Shown piece by piece: positions 13,668 through 26,569 of a DNA stretch of 64,000 bases. How positions within the stretch are numbered: position 1 is the stretch's first letter; every line of letters starts with the position of its first letter. The stretch is taken from NCBI GenBank assembly GCA_914767715.1, contig OU612067.1, positions 16,063,001-16,127,000 on the forward strand, given 5' to 3'. Source of the stretch: Membranipora membranacea. Taxonomy: Eukaryota > Bryozoa > Gymnolaemata > Cheilostomatida > Membraniporidae. The position numbers and the translations under genes were made by a program. The notes under the pieces are model-generated. The model searched no databases and was not told the DNA's origin. It saw nothing but the letters and a program-made list of their open reading frames with translations.

Positions 13668-15135
13668 CTTGTGATTATGATTTCACAAACAGGTGAAAAA
13701 ATAGAGGTTATAAATCCAACAGCTGGCTACGATGCTCTACGACAGACTTCCTTCATCTAATGCAATATTGTGTCTGCTAACACTTGTCAGCACAAGCTTT
13801 CAGGTTATTAGTGATGTTTTCTTTTGAGATCGATCACTAACTTGGATCTCACGCCCTTTTCTTAGTATTCAAAAAACTTGATAGCCTTAGTCTCTGCTAA
13901 CACTACTTGACTTACTTCCTTTATGGATGCGATTCAGGGCATTATTCATAAATACATTAATTTCAACAGCAAATAGCTAACTTCCCTCCTTCGGTTGAAA
14001 GGCAAGTGACAAGTGACTTGCCTTTACATTCAATTCAAAGGCAAATGAAAGACTTTTGTTCCTTGATTGGATTTCACAATTTATTTTTGGTTGTGCCGCC
14101 AAAATATTTTTGACTTGAGCTGCCAGACGAACTTTCTAAGATAGATTAATGATACCGCCGGCCTTCAGACTCCAGGTAAATTAATCTAGACTTCATAAAT
14201 CCTCTACTGATTGACATTGCCTCAGTTTCTACCCCAACCTGAGGAAAATTTGCATTGGAAAGAGGTCCAAAACATCGGACAAATTCAAAATAACCTCAAT
14301 TGAATCAGGGTCAGTATTGCTGTATATCTCGGTATTCTCAGTATCGATCAATATTGTCAGTTTTGTTGTATATCTGGGGCGAAACACCCCTCTTAGAATC
14401 AGCGCAAGAACAAAACAACTTAAAGTCATCCAACCAGGGTTGAAACTTCCGTTGCAAATGAGAGAAAGTGAAATTTGATTAATCTTTTTGTAAGATTTGG
14501 TCTCGCAATTGTAGGCTCGCTTGTCTGTGGGCCTTCTGCATCGCTTCATCAATCGAAAGTTTGGTGAAGGAGAGGGAGAAGACAATACATACGCATACGG
14601 AGTATGCTGCCATAAGTTAAAACTCTGCAGGCCGGTCCATGATGGATTTTTGAACCAGACATTTCCCATCCAAATAAAAGGTTCAATTTGCTAACTTCAA
14701 AGTTTATTTTTTCTTGACCCGTTAATGCTGCCAACAGCCTGAGGTTTCCATTCTAAAACCCTAACCTTCATCCCGGTGATGCGTGATAGCTCTTATGTGG
14801 AAGATACAACTGGGTTTAAAATGTAATGGATCATAAATGTGGCAATGCAACCAGTACAGGATTGCAACGGCACACATCATATCAAACGCAGCTAGACACT
14901 TTCATACAAGTACAATACCATAGCCTCACATCTTAAACTATCAGACCGTTAGGAGGGCAGTTCAATCAGAATGAATACAGTACATCCTGTCATAAGCTTT
15001 GGGTGTAATCAACCTTAGTAGTTTTATTTTTTGGATTTTCCCTCTCACTGATAGAAAGGCAGATAAACTATAAATATGAAAGATTCTAAAAACAGTACTA
15101 ATTAATATAAAATATTAATTTCTTTTGTAAGCTCA
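13668..15135. other. Intergenic space between R2 and R3
   Basis: Contains the R2 upstream region and R3 3' UTR. An AATAAA on the minus strand at 15028-15023, about 108 bases past the R3 stop, is a candidate poly(A) signal. A 146-codon minus-strand reading frame at 14669-14229 resembles no family I recognise and lacks splice or start context; I do not call it a gene. Confidence 0.45.
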
Positions 15136-18049
15136 TCAGCCGTAGAGCTCATTGTCCACCAGTTCTACTACATTCTTATCACTATCCCTTTGCTCTGATG
15201 TCACAATTTCTCTAACATATCCACTGTCATCTGTATCTCCTTTACTCACTCTACAGTATATATAATAAATATTTGTAGTCACCACGCAATTTAAGTAATG
15301 ATCCCTTCATTCAGATGAAATTCCAACGAGATGTTTTACAAATTAATATGAATTCATGGATTAGTGGTAATCTACGAAGTATGGCTATTTGTGGAGAGAT
15401 TTCATAATTTGTGTAGGTAATTGGATCTAGCTAAAATTCTACTAGAAAAACACTCAGGCAACCTACTTGAATTGAAATATGTTTACAAGGGGTTGGCTGT
15501 ACCATTACTGAAATTCTGAACCAATCAAAGAAGGTAATTCCTTCAAAGCAATGTGCTTGTTCAGAGTCAGTTATGTTCTGCTAATCCATGAATATATATC
15601 AGTAATTTTACATTATTCAGAATATCATGTGGTGAGTAAAGCACACAACAGCACACAGTATGCTTGCTAGAGATTATAAGAGAAGATCTTTTGTGAGGCT
15701 GCATCACGATGTGGCCTCAGGAGCATTAAAACTGTCTTTGAGCGATGGCAAACATAGTTTTTTCTACTTGACTCAGTTTTATCCCTGCAGTGCAGCTGGA
15801 TGCCAAATGATCACAGTTGGCAGACAACTAGATACTAAAGGAGCAATGCCTGAATTATCAAGTCACTTACTGTTGTGTTTGGTATGGATTTGTGACTTCA
15901 TAAGCCAGCTGGTAATTATTACTGCCGTTGTTCTTCTGATACGAGTAATCAGCTACATTAGACTTATCGCCAGCAGGAGAGGAGTTTTTGTTTCCCCTCA
16001 TCTTTCTATTATGAAGAGATATAAAAATGTGTTTTATTTAATGAATAATGATGACATCAAGTTTCAGCACACGATGACCACACAGGAGATGGAAAGGTCA
16101 ATGTGTGGTAAGAAAATTCCCATTTGAGATGGATGGCTTCACAGAATGTTATACACTTTTTGTTAACATAGCATGGGCAGTAATCTAGTGTCTTTTGAAG
16201 GAATTTTATCCAATGCTTGTCTTACCTTTGTCTCACGATGACAAACGAAACAACTGCAATGATGATCATTATGAGAACAACTGCACCTACACTCAGGCCA
16301 ATAGTGAGAGGTTTTCCCTTGCCAGTGCCTGTAATCATTATATCAACCGTGAGTGATCACCAAAGATGGTACATGCAGAAATGGATAGAAACTGATAACT
16401 TGTGCCAATCCAACACCTGATCAAAAACAGCTATAGTACTGGAGCTCTAAAAGGAGATGGATAACTTTTACCCACAATGCATCATTAGCCTGGATTTCCC
16501 AAAAAGATCAGGTCAACATAATGTTTTATCAAATAACATGTCGAGAACAAAACAAAAACCGAACATTGTTGGCAATGGCACAATGCATACAGTCAAACTT
16601 TATGTTAGAGCTGAGAGCTTATATTAGAAGTTATTTGTGTCATCGATGTCCTTGGACATTGTATTGGTAAGGAAAGATTATCTTAGGTGGGGGACAACTT
16701 TCTAGGACAATAAAACTAGGATTAAAAAGGTTGATTAAAAAATCAGGTGTCTTATCAATCGCCAATCCCGAGGCATGGGCGGCGAAATACTAGTACCTTA
16801 TAGGCGAACCCGCAATATCTGCGCCATTTTGCTTCCTGTTTGCAGGCAGGACTGCAGTGGGTTACGAACCCACGACCTTCAACATTTTGCATGCTGATGG
16901 AACGGCGCTCTAACCAACTGGGCCACCTCCTACTCCTGTGAGTAGGAATGTGAGTGTGAGTGATGTGAGTGGAGTTTTCACTAACCATTGACAGTGGTTT
17001 ATCAAATCCTAAATTCACTTTATTGAGATCAGTCTGTGCATATTAAGCACCTACCTCCGTGCGATGAAGTTATCATCCGGTCACTGACTGATGTTTGGGT
17101 GCGTGTGCTGGTTGTAGTTGGAGCTGGAATAACTGTAAAACAACATAAAAAGAGTAACATGGAAATTGTGCTTGTGCTTCATCTAGTGTACAAAATGTGC
17201 ACTAAATGTTGGAAAAAATGTGATTACCACTTTGCTTTCTTTGATATTATTACTGACTCACCATAATATTTCAGCTTGAAGCCTCTTTGTCCAGTTGAAA
17301 GTATGTTGTTGGTAACAAATTGGAACTTTATATAATTTAATCTGGCTGTTAATATGATGCCTTTATCCAGATCTGGCACACGTCCGTTGGCACCGCAAAA
17401 CCTCCTTCTGGATACACTGCCTGTGATGTCTAGATAATCCTTATCACAACTTGTGCTGGGTCCATTATGGTACATTTTGAACGCACTAAAGTTGATGATG
17501 ACTTGTTGGTTTGCTTGTAATCCGGACAAAGTTATCGATGAGTCTACATTGCGTGGATAGTTTATTCCTCGGTCGTAGCTCCAATGGCTGATTAAGGAAC
17601 CTTGAGGGTCATCATTAGCATTAATCAATCCATTTCTGTCGCCACTCTCTAGGCGTAAGGCTGTATCTGTACATGAAAGTAAAATAAAATGTCAGGCATA
17701 AACTGTTCTAAGTGCTCAGACGGCTGCAATGGGAGCTAGTGCCATTACACTATCAACTCATTTTCTCAGTGGTTGATAATGTAATGCCACTGACATGCAT
17801 TGCAGCCCTCTAAGCGCCAGATTTGTATCACTTTGACTTGTTTGATGTTGTAACTTACAAGGGTGTGTGTAATACAGAAAGCCAAGAATTTCAACAGCGG
17901 TAGTCCTGTTATGTTACGTGAAAGGTTCAAAGCTGATAGTCATAAATATGTGATGAAGATTCTTAAATGTTACCTGCTGCTTGGGTGCGTCTACTATTCA
18001 GGGCTGATGCAATGAGCAGGGAAAAGATAGTGTACGAAGAATAACCCAT
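15136..18049 (-). CDS. R3: CUB single-pass receptor with tyrosine tail
   Basis: Six exons: 18049-17974, 17666-17262, 17132-17055, 16328-16226, 16005-15871 and 15250-15136. They join in frame to about 303 aa. Exon 1 is a signal peptide (MGYSSYTIFSLLIASALNS). Exon 2 is a CUB domain of the type with only the second Cys pair (CDKDYLDITGS and RRRFCG). Exon 3 is a short Thr/Ser stalk starting VIPAPTTTSTRTQTSVS. Exon 4 is a membrane helix (GLSVGAVVLIMIIIAVVSFV) followed by a basic stop. Exons 5 and 6 form the tail, with DYSY, NNYQLAYEV and a C-terminal ELVDNELYG. Exons 5 and 6 have exactly the lengths of their R5 counterparts (135 and 115 nt). An alternative last exon at 15784-15667 has a valid acceptor and phase but no matching end, so I prefer 15250. 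Ligand unknown; the tail suggests SH2-based signalling. Confidence 0.86.
16690..16934 (-). mobile_element. tRNA-derived SINE in R3 intron
   Basis: On the minus strand the head reads GTAGGAGGTGGCCCAGTTGG (A-box region), then a B-box-like GGGTTCGTAACCC. It shares head and tail (ending near TTTTTAATC) with the copy at 28374-28645. It sits between the stalk and membrane exons of R3. Confidence 0.75.
17706..17818. repeat. Foldback MITE, family 1
   Basis: Arms TAAGTGCTCAGACGGCTGCA and TGCAGCCCTCTAAGCGC pair around a centre with TGGTTGATAATGTAATGCCA. It lies in R3 intron 1, the same place as the copy in R2 intron 1. Confidence 0.8.
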
Positions 18050-19411
18050 CCTTGAACTTCAGTCACAATCAATGAGTAATGGAGCTATAAATCCAGTATG
18101 CTGTTTGCAGCATTCAAACAGAGTAATGTCGTCTCTTTGCAGTCTTATAAAAAACTTAAACTAAGACTGAATCTGCACACGCATTCATTCAGCTAGCGAT
18201 GTTTTCTTTTAACACTAATTTCTTACCTTAATCTCTTGTCCTTTTCTCAATACTCTTTTCAGACTAATTTATTCATGCTCATACTCAATGTACACTTCCC
18301 CTTTTGATGTGCGTCAGCGCCCTATTCACAAAAGTGTGAATAGCTAGTATATCAACTAACGTTTAACTTCCCTCTAATTTGAATGCCAAAAGTGAAGAGG
18401 ATGTAAAATTACAATTTCTAATTGAGCAGTGGAAACCCTTTAAACCTGTCAGAATCCAATTCTGCGCGTTTCAATAGTTCACATAGCTACTTCCCTTTTC
18501 TATCTTGGACTCAGCTGAAACATGAAACTAGATAAATTGATTGAGATACGCAGAGAATATGATGACATAATAAATCTTTTTTTACAAGATGGACGGAGTA
18601 TTGAGAAGACATTATCAAATCATCTTATCCTGATTTTGGCTATCAGTAGGGGAACAACTCCACAAAAATAACAAAACTCCATTAGAGCACACATGTGCTC
18701 ATTTATCTCAATTTGCTTCACTACCAAACGGTAGAACTTGAAAAGTTATTTGACAAGTGGTGTACCTGGTATTCAGGGTATATACATAATGGGCATTGTG
18801 CAACAATCATAGCTTTTCGAAATTAGAGGGCTAGTGTTTTAGGTTGCCTTCAAAAAATTAATGTTGAGCCCTGAGATTGTTACTCCATTGCCGATCCCTA
18901 GCTACATAACAGAGGGTGAGGAAGGGGGACTTTAATCAGCCAACCTGATTATTGAGATTGATAGAAGGCACCTTGGAGTGACTATTTTCCCAGGCAGATC
19001 CAGAAGGTCTGGTAAGAAAGCATGATGGGTAGGTTTTCAAAATAATTGTTTGGTGGGGATGGGTTTAAAAATAGGTTTATTTTATTTCTCAAAATTAAAC
19101 TAAAAAATAGAAATACAAAAATACAAAAAGGCAAGCTTGTACAGAGACAGATTGAAAAGAAAAAAGAAACTTAAAAAATACAAAAGCTCATTAGATACAG
19201 ATAGATTTAGATAAAAAAATAAAATGAGTTTAATAGGAAATGTAAATTCCTACTTCTTCTACAGTACAAATACATATCAAAGAAATGGTCAGTCATTTAA
19301 TAAAATTTGAGCAAGTCAGTTGCCATATTTAAAATTTTCTTCGATCGTGCGTTTTGGAGCTTCACAAAATCAGATGTTGTCCTAGGCTGTATGTAGCAAC
19401 TCATTTTCCGA
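18050..19411. other. Intergenic space between R3 and R4
   Basis: AT-rich with A-runs around 19090-19220. Two overlapping minus-strand AATAAA signals at 19076-19086 lie about 330 bases past the R4 stop and may be its poly(A) signal. No coding exon is seen. Confidence 0.45.
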
Positions 19412-22400
19412 TCATCGGGGAACATTCAAAGTCAAAGCTAAAACTTTAGGCACCATATATTCATCTTCATGGTTTTGAAAATCATTCACACTCCCACTAT
19501 CTATCTGGTGATGTCCATTAGAGATACTCGGTCCTGGAAGGTTGTTGTTAATCGACAAAAGTGGGTTCGCTATAGTATCATACACATTTACATCATTAGA
19601 AATTGGTGTCATAGCTGTAACACAAAGATTGGAGTCAAAGTTAAAAGTGGCAAGCACTGATTGCTTTAGACATACCATCATAAACATCCTATAAGCCAAC
19701 AGGAATGCAACTAGCGTTGCTCCAGACAGATATTAAAAGGATTATCAGCAGTCTATACGGTCCTACTGATCAACTCAATGAAAAAAGTCTCATAACGCAG
19801 TACATCTGATCACCTCACGTATGCCGATGCCCTCCCAAGATATGAATGAAGAAATAAATCAGTGGGAGACGAATATAAAACTTTGATAGAACACAGACTT
19901 TAACAGTCCCCAGATACACCTTGTTGTGTTTACCTCACCTCCAAATTAGGTTTCAGTCTCATCTAAATTCATCAGGCACAAGTTTCAGTGTGGCTGAGGT
20001 CGCAATGTCTTTAGGTGAAACCAAAGGAAATTGTAAGTACGTGCTCACCTGGTGTTCCAGTGTTGTCCTCTCCTGTGTTGACTTCTGAAAGCTCTGTCTC
20101 GGATGTGGCTCTATAACAAAATTACATAAACATATATATATATACTTTTATTGTCAGCAACAATTCATTATTACTAATGTTTTATTACATCATGCTGCAG
20201 CAGAATATCTTGATTTGAAAACACCACTGGTAACTTTGCAAGACAAAGACAAAAAATAGCTTGGTTATAACTTTTTGTTAAATCATCTGTCTTACTGAAG
20301 ATTAAGCTATCAATGTATTTCACGTTTCTCTTGCAAATTCATCGTATTCACCGGAAATTTCTGGGAGTTGTCTGAACATGTTCAAGCAGGAGACAACTCA
20401 TGCTATATACAGTAGTTCAATGAAAAATACAACCATTGACATGTTGATATGATAAAAAAAAGTAGAATACCTGTTCACCTTGTTGTTTCTGACATGCTTT
20501 GACATTAAGATAGAAGTGGTAATGATGAAACCTAGCCAGCCGACACAACAAACTATCACAACAATGGTCATATGATGAGATTGGCTTCCATCCTCCTTTT
20601 CAACTGCAGATTTTTCAGTATTTCCTGTACCACCTATAATAGAATAAACTCATAAGGGAAATTATTCAGCTCAGTTTAGGCCTTGCTCATGGGTAGAAGG
20701 ACAAACTAGTGACTAGGGAGAGTCCATAGTATGTCTGTCTTTTGGCCTGTACTAGTCTTGAATTATGATGTTGCCAAAGAGCTAGTTACACAAAGTTGTG
20801 TTAGCTTTTCAGAATATGTGCCGAGCAGTTTCGGGAGCGTGAATAGACAAAGCATAAATGTAATCAACAATTTAACTACTTACTAGTATAACACTGAGCC
20901 TCTCCAAGCCATGTTCCATTATAAAGACATACAACCTTCTTTGTCAGCGGAAGGGAGGAGTTATTGGTGCATGTGTACTCTGCAAGATCTCCCCCATGAT
21001 ATCGAGTCTTATCGGATGTCTTGAAAACTCCATCAGTTATAGCAGGTAGGGTAATCAACTTACATTCCCCTGCAAATGATTTATAAAATGTTTAGAAAGA
21101 AGTTGTTTTCCGTCGGAATGACTGTATATTTCCTTATGTTGTTAACAACACATACAATTTCAATTTTTTTGGCACCACCAAAAAAGCTCTGTCATTAAAA
21201 TTATAAAATTTTTCATAAAAAATTGTCGGACAGGGAAGTTATAGGGTATACCTTATGAGATTATATTATTTTCAATTGATATTTTAACTTACCTAATCTG
21301 GACAATAAATTAGAATGACTAACAAACTGTCAAATTTCAACCTAAAAGTCTCTAACATAACTCACAGCCCTTATGGATAATGACTTATATAAAGTATGTA
21401 AATATCACATTTTCATTTCCCTCTATTATTTGTACATTGATAAAAGATATTGGGTGGGATAGTCCGAATATCTAGCTGTGCTGTCTTCTTAGATTTTGTA
21501 CAATTTTGACACCATCCAAAACCGTTCACGTTCTATATTAGTGCATCGCCCAAGTACAGCACAAAGTCTACATTTCTGCAACTATAGCAGTAGTTTATTG
21601 GGTCAATGTACATGTTCGAATATGTGAAATGAGTAGTCATTGACATTGACCAATTACCAAAACCTTTGTGGCATATTCACATGATTTGGTTTTGTAATTA
21701 CTATCAATATTTGAGTGACATTAATAGCAAAAACAACTAATATCTGGATAATAAATCGATGGAAATCACATCAATCTTAGGGTACATCCTAGCATGATTA
21801 TTAATAGTTTTTTTCTAAAAAGCGTGTCGATTATTCCGGGTCAATATATTTGCACAAGCCTGAGTATATGAGTCAAATTTGGCAAAATTTTCGGTGCGGA
21901 AAAGGATTGAGAATTTCTCTTTTCATACTATATATTTAACGGAGTCCAATGAGGTTGATTTATCAGCTAATTTTACAAGGAACTCAATCAGACTAACGTT
22001 TATTTCACAGTTTAATGATTTATATGCTAGTGGTTTACCTTTAGCCAAACTACAGACAAAACACTCGCCCATCAGAAATGGAGCACAACATCATTGGTAT
22101 AATTATCCGTGTCTTAAACATCAAGCTGCGGGGGCTACAACTCCCATGGATGTACCCATTACATCAATAATAATACTATCATCATTATTCTTAACACTAT
22201 GGTCATACCTCATTACCTCTTTTATGACAATTAAGGTTTGCTGACCACGTCCCATTTTCCTGACAATTCGCTGTTGGAGAATAATAGCCTTCTTGGCAGG
22301 TTGATGATAGACTGAAGCCTATGGGATAGTCTTCCCCATCGTGGGAACATTTATCTAGAACAAATATGGTAATAATGATGAGAGTCAGATTTACAATTAC

Positions 22401-24193
22401 ACTACCTGTCGATACACTTTATCGATACCTTTAGGGCACCGATTGCAAATATGGCTCCGTATTAGGTCATATTCACATCAAAATGAGAATCAGACCTTGA
22501 ATTTCCATGAGATCAGGTCTATCCTGAGCATGCATTACAGTCTTCCTGCAAACTGCATTACAAGATTTTCATAAACGCACTCTTTTTGACCATCAGAAAC
22601 AGATTCTCTTTTTGTATCTTTGTTTTCTTACCAAGGTACTGGGTCCAGGTTTTGCTCGGAACAAAAACTTTAAAAGACAGACATCGGTGATAAATGTAGG
22701 CAGAAACTCTGAAAGATAAGATCACTTACTAGCTTTGCAATTGATTTGTTGAGCTATTGTTGTAGCATTCCACATCCAATACTGTTTATACCTCTCTTCA
22801 TTCTTGCATTTAACAGTGAGATTATGTTGACCATTGTTGTAACCACTGGCACATGAGTAAGTCATAGTGTCGAATTCTCCTGGGGAGTTATAGTGCACTG
22901 TCCCAGCCACGTGTGGAAATGAAGTGCAATATCCCGCTGAAAAAATTAATGATTTTTATTTATGATGACATGGGTCGCAAATGTGTTGATATATTTTGTG
23001 CTAGCACTCTGCCTGCTGCATGATAAAGATAGCCATGTAGACATAGATCTGTCCGACTACGCTGGGAAAAGAATTGCAATATCTTGCTGAAAAAATGATG
23101 ATTTCAATCACGCTGACAAAGTGAAACCTTTCGTAATAGCTATAGGGTTGAAATGGGTACCGAAAATCAGGACCAGGTCGGTTTTTCGGGTCTTGGCTAT
23201 CTTTTAGGACTGGGCCTGTTAGGTACAGGTATGCATAGTAGTCTTAAGACATAAGCTATCGTGGCGACTCACAGTGAGGTACCATGTCTTTGAGAGGTAC
23301 TGAGATACAGTTAGGAAATGTGTGCGGGAAGGGCATAATGGTCTATTATGGACTTTTGGTCTTTGATCAAGCTGAATGGTTGGTGTGGTAAATCCAAAAG
23401 GAAAAGAACCAGAAAAGTTAAGACATGAACATTGGCATTGACCTTCCATACCCTGAGTCGAAATTGGAAGCCACCTCCCCACAATTTTCTAGCTCCTACC
23501 AATAATATGCCGTAATACCTCACTTATAAGGCACCACCCCCCTTGGGAAACATAAAAATGCACCAGTTATAAGGCATCCCACAGCTAAGAGCCCCACAGC
23601 TATAAGGCACCCTGTGGGTCTTGAGCCAAAGACATTTTGATCCCAAATCAGACACCTCTAATACTGAGCTATCCATTAAACGGCGTGGTGTTGCTCAAAC
23701 TAAAATATGAAATTGCTTCAAATGTTCCGTTCTTATAGGCGCACTCACTTATATATAAGGTGTGCGCCCTATAGGTGAGGTATTACAGTACTCACTTGTG
23801 CATTCTCCCCAGCTCCCGGTGTAGTTCGATGTCAAAGAGCACCAGCGTGTCCAGTAACCGGTTGTGATACACTCGTTGTACCACTCATTACCATACAAGA
23901 AGGGAAACTTGCATGTCTCAATATTCGCATCGTTGTCATGAGAGTTCACAACATAGTCTTCATCAAATAAAACAAAAGTCACAAAGATGAGCAGAAAAAG
24001 CTGAGAGATTAAAAAATTAGTGAGAAAGTTTGATCTAATATGATTTTGATATTGACTGACTTATTTCGCACAGGTGAATGATAAAGTATATACCTATAAA
24101 ATTTGCAGACACATCGTTCAATGATGTGAGAGAAAAGATCATCAACAAACTCAACGCAAAATGCCCTCTTAACATTTTCAGCACTGATATCAT
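19412..24193 (-). CDS. R4: FN2 plus three-CCP receptor with tyrosine tail
   Basis: Eight exons: 24193-24094, 23957-23796, 22936-22730, 22354-22217, 21069-20884, 20633-20471, 20110-20049 and 19614-19412. They join in frame to about 406 aa. Exon 1 is a signal peptide; the ATG at 24193 or 24175 would serve (MLRGHFALSLLMIFSLTS). Exon 2 is a fibronectin type II domain: CKFPFLYGNEWYNEC, then WCSLTSNYTGSWGEC. Exons 3-5 are CCP modules; the second is short and its first half is atypical. Exon 6 carries the membrane helix (IVVIVCCVGWLGFIITTSIL). The tail has VYDTIANPL and EDEYMVPK as tyrosine motifs. Extracellular exons are phase 1-1. FN2 domains usually bind collagen or glycans; whether this one does is unknown. 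The donor of exon 2 is followed almost at once by a transposon end. Confidence 0.86.
23051..23100 (-). pseudogene. Fragment of a duplicated CCP exon start
   Basis: On the minus strand this stretch repeats the acceptor and first codons of the R4 exon at 22936 (TTTTTTCAG followed by a near copy of GATATTGCA), then the similarity fades. It lies about 150 bp upstream of the intact exon and has no full CCP behind it, so it is probably a partial exon duplication. Confidence 0.5.
23508..23788. mobile_element. pogo/Tigger-like non-autonomous element in R4 intron 2
   Basis: The inverted ends are CCGTAATACCTCACTTATAAG (left, shown here with one base over the tip) and, inverted at the right, CTGTAATACCTCACCTATAG. 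TA flanks the right end. The body has ATAAGGCACC-type repeats, as in the longer relative at 42143-42764. Ends of this type are known from pogo/Tigger elements of the Tc1/mariner group. No transposase is present. Confidence 0.65.
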
Positions 24194-24510
24194 TGTGATC
24201 AGAAACTTCAGTTAACAGCGACCCGCTAGCTTGCAGTTCGATACACACAATAACATCTTATCTCAAAAGTCAATCAAATTTAAACTGTAAAAAATGAGGA
24301 AGTTGATGTCACAAGGTTTTTTGGCAAAAAAACACAAATGACGCAAAATGTATCGTGGATATTAAATTGCCACAGTACTAAACATCACACTGTCGTTTCA
24401 GCTGCCAATTGGGCCATTAATAATTTAATTATCACAAGTAACCCGGTTCTAGACCTAGAAACTGTGATTTAGTGTGTATGAGGTTGAGTCATGTTTGCCC
24501 TGTCATTTGG

Positions 24511-25022
24511 ATGAGATGCGGCTGTTTTCTCAATCGTGTTATTGATGATGGTGATTGAAAAGTTATATATTAAGAGACAATGGAAAAGTAGGTCAGTTTT
24601 CAGATTGCATAATTCACAAAAAAATTGGGATAGTTTTGCTGAATTTATGCTTTTAGCTGGCCGGTACATCCTTTCACAACTTGATAGTTAAGTCAGAAAG
24701 TTTTTCAAATGGATTCATATATTTACTGTCTGACATCTGACAAGCTTTCAAGATATTTTTTATTGTGCAATTGTGGACTGTGCACTGTGAAAAATATGCT
24801 AAAACTATTATATTTAGGGTTTTTTTTATTTTTATTAATATTCTTTTGACAAGCGGGAGTGATTACAAGGAAATTAGTGAGGACTTTCATCCCTATTCCA
24901 CGTTGATTACGAATCTAAAAGATAAACAAAATAACTGCAGGCCAAGATGCCAACGTGTGTGTTCTATGGTGATCATTTTTTTAAACTTGATTTACGTACA
25001 GTTTATCATTGAGAACAAAAGA
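24511..25022 (+). repeat. Spacer direct repeat, copy 1
   Basis: Diverged direct repeat of 25579-26070. Shared stretches include TTTTGCTGAATTTATG, TAGCTGGCCGGTACAT and TGTGGACTGTGCACTG. The reading frames in it are not conserved between the copies, so I see no gene. It lies in the middle of the mirrored receptor cluster. Confidence 0.75.
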
Positions 25023-25096
25023 CTTGCACTAAATTTACCTGGGTGGTTGTGCAAATCACAGGATGGGGTTTTAAAGGCTGTGATATATCACATTCA

Positions 25097-25480
25097 GTTT
25101 GGCGCAGTGGTTAGCGCGTCTGCCACTTGACCAGCCGGTTGTGGGTTTAAACCCCGTCCGGGACCGAAAGTTGTTTCGTCTTGACATTGACTGATCACAC
25201 AGTCCCTTCGGATCAGGACTACAAATAATGGAGGTCTTCTGTATGTACAACACCATCATGCATGCAGATTAAAGAACCCTCCTGTATGGTATAGCTCTAT
25301 ACAGGAGGATGCTGTCATCTACCACTGCAGCTCCGGCCTTGTAGCGCTATGCTTCACGCTGGGTTAAAGCTGTCAGTGGTTGAAAAGTGGCACTAACGAC
25401 TCGGAAACCTCTTCCTATGCCGCACCTCGGTGCAGTCATCGTCTACCTAGACGGACAGCAAATATATATATCACATGTAT
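25097..25480 (+). mobile_element. tRNA-derived SINE
   Basis: The tRNA-like head GGCGCAGTGGTTAGCGCGTC is followed by the B-box-like GTGGGTTTAAACCCC and a unique body. It is a different family from those at 16690, 28374 and 28706. The 3' end is uncertain. It separates the two spacer repeats. Confidence 0.6.
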
Positions 25481-25578
25481 CGCATATGAGATTCATGTTG
25501 CAATATGTCTGAGCGGTTGCCACTTCGAAGAATATAATGCAAACGGGTTTCGAGTCATATATCTCCTGTCATATACAG

Positions 25579-26070
25579 ATGAAATGCGACTGTTTTCTAA
25601 ATCATATTATTGATGATGGATTTTGAAAAGTTATAACAACGGGAAAGTCTGTTTTTAGATTGCAAAATTTACCAAAAAATTGGGATGGTTTTGCTGAATT
25701 TATGTTTATAGCTGGCCGGTACATTGTTTCACAAGTTTTTTTTCAAATGGATTCATATATTAAGTGTTTGACAGCTGACAAGCAAAGTGATGAGTAATGC
25801 TTAACTTTCAAGATTATTTTTATTGATCAATTGTGGACTGTGCACTGCAACAAATATGTTAAAACTATTATATTTTAAAGTTTTATTTTCATTTTGAAGA
25901 ATATTCCTTTGACAAAGGGGAGCGATTACAAAGAAATTAGTGAGGACTGTGTTGGCTACCGATCTAACAGATAAACAAACTCACTGCATCCCAAAATGCC
26001 GACGCATGTGTTCTATCGCAATGCTGTTTTTTTAAACACAATTTCCTCACAGTTTATCTAGCAAAATATA
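25579..26070 (+). repeat. Spacer direct repeat, copy 2
   Basis: Second copy of 24511-25022 in the same orientation, with many small substitutions and indels. The duplication is therefore not recent. Confidence 0.75.
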
Positions 26071-26190
26071 AATACTAGAAGTACCAACACAATAAGAGCA
26101 TCAGTGATCAGTCCCATAGGCACTTTTTGTGTTTTGTTACCAATATAAACAAAAAGGTGTCAGAGTAACAAGGCTACAAATAGGCAGTTC

Positions 26191-26293
26191 ATGTGCTCAA
26201 AATTTGCCTGGGTTGATGGTAGCTGTATTTCATTATCAACCACATTCCACGATCAACAATGGGAATGTGGTTGATCATGAAAGTTTGAGCACA
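26191..26293. repeat. Foldback MITE, family 1
   Basis: Tips ATGTGCTCAAA and TTTGAGCACA pair; the centre has TTTCATTATCAACCACATTC and its inverted partner. Confidence 0.75.
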
Positions 26294-26569
26294 ATTAAAT
26301 AAAGAGTATGATCTGAAATTCCAAGAAATCCCAAAAAATGATTACAATAATATTTCTAATTTTTCTGATCTTCTGATGAAATCGAGGTGAAAGTTTGATT
26401 TCAGGCATGTTAGCAATATGCTGTATAATGGCGGTGTCAACCTATTATTTAATTTGATCAATAACATATAACATTGGGGGGTTCTGAGCTTTCGAATATG
26501 TTGACGAAGTTGTACCTGTACTACATGTACATCATCGTTACCACATTTAGTTTTTTTTCTAGATAAATA

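Noticed and set aside
14229-14669. 146-codon minus-strand open frame between R2 and R3
   Set aside because: No domain, no signal peptide, no splice context; length is possible by chance in a window of this size.
15667-15784. Alternative last exon for R3
   Set aside because: Acceptor and phase fit, but the residues match no paralogue, while 15250-15136 gives the conserved ELVDNELYG end.
15660-16127. 155-codon plus-strand open frame with hydrophobic stretches
   Set aside because: It lies opposite the R3 juxtamembrane exon at 16005-15871, which has matching paralogue, phase and splice sites.
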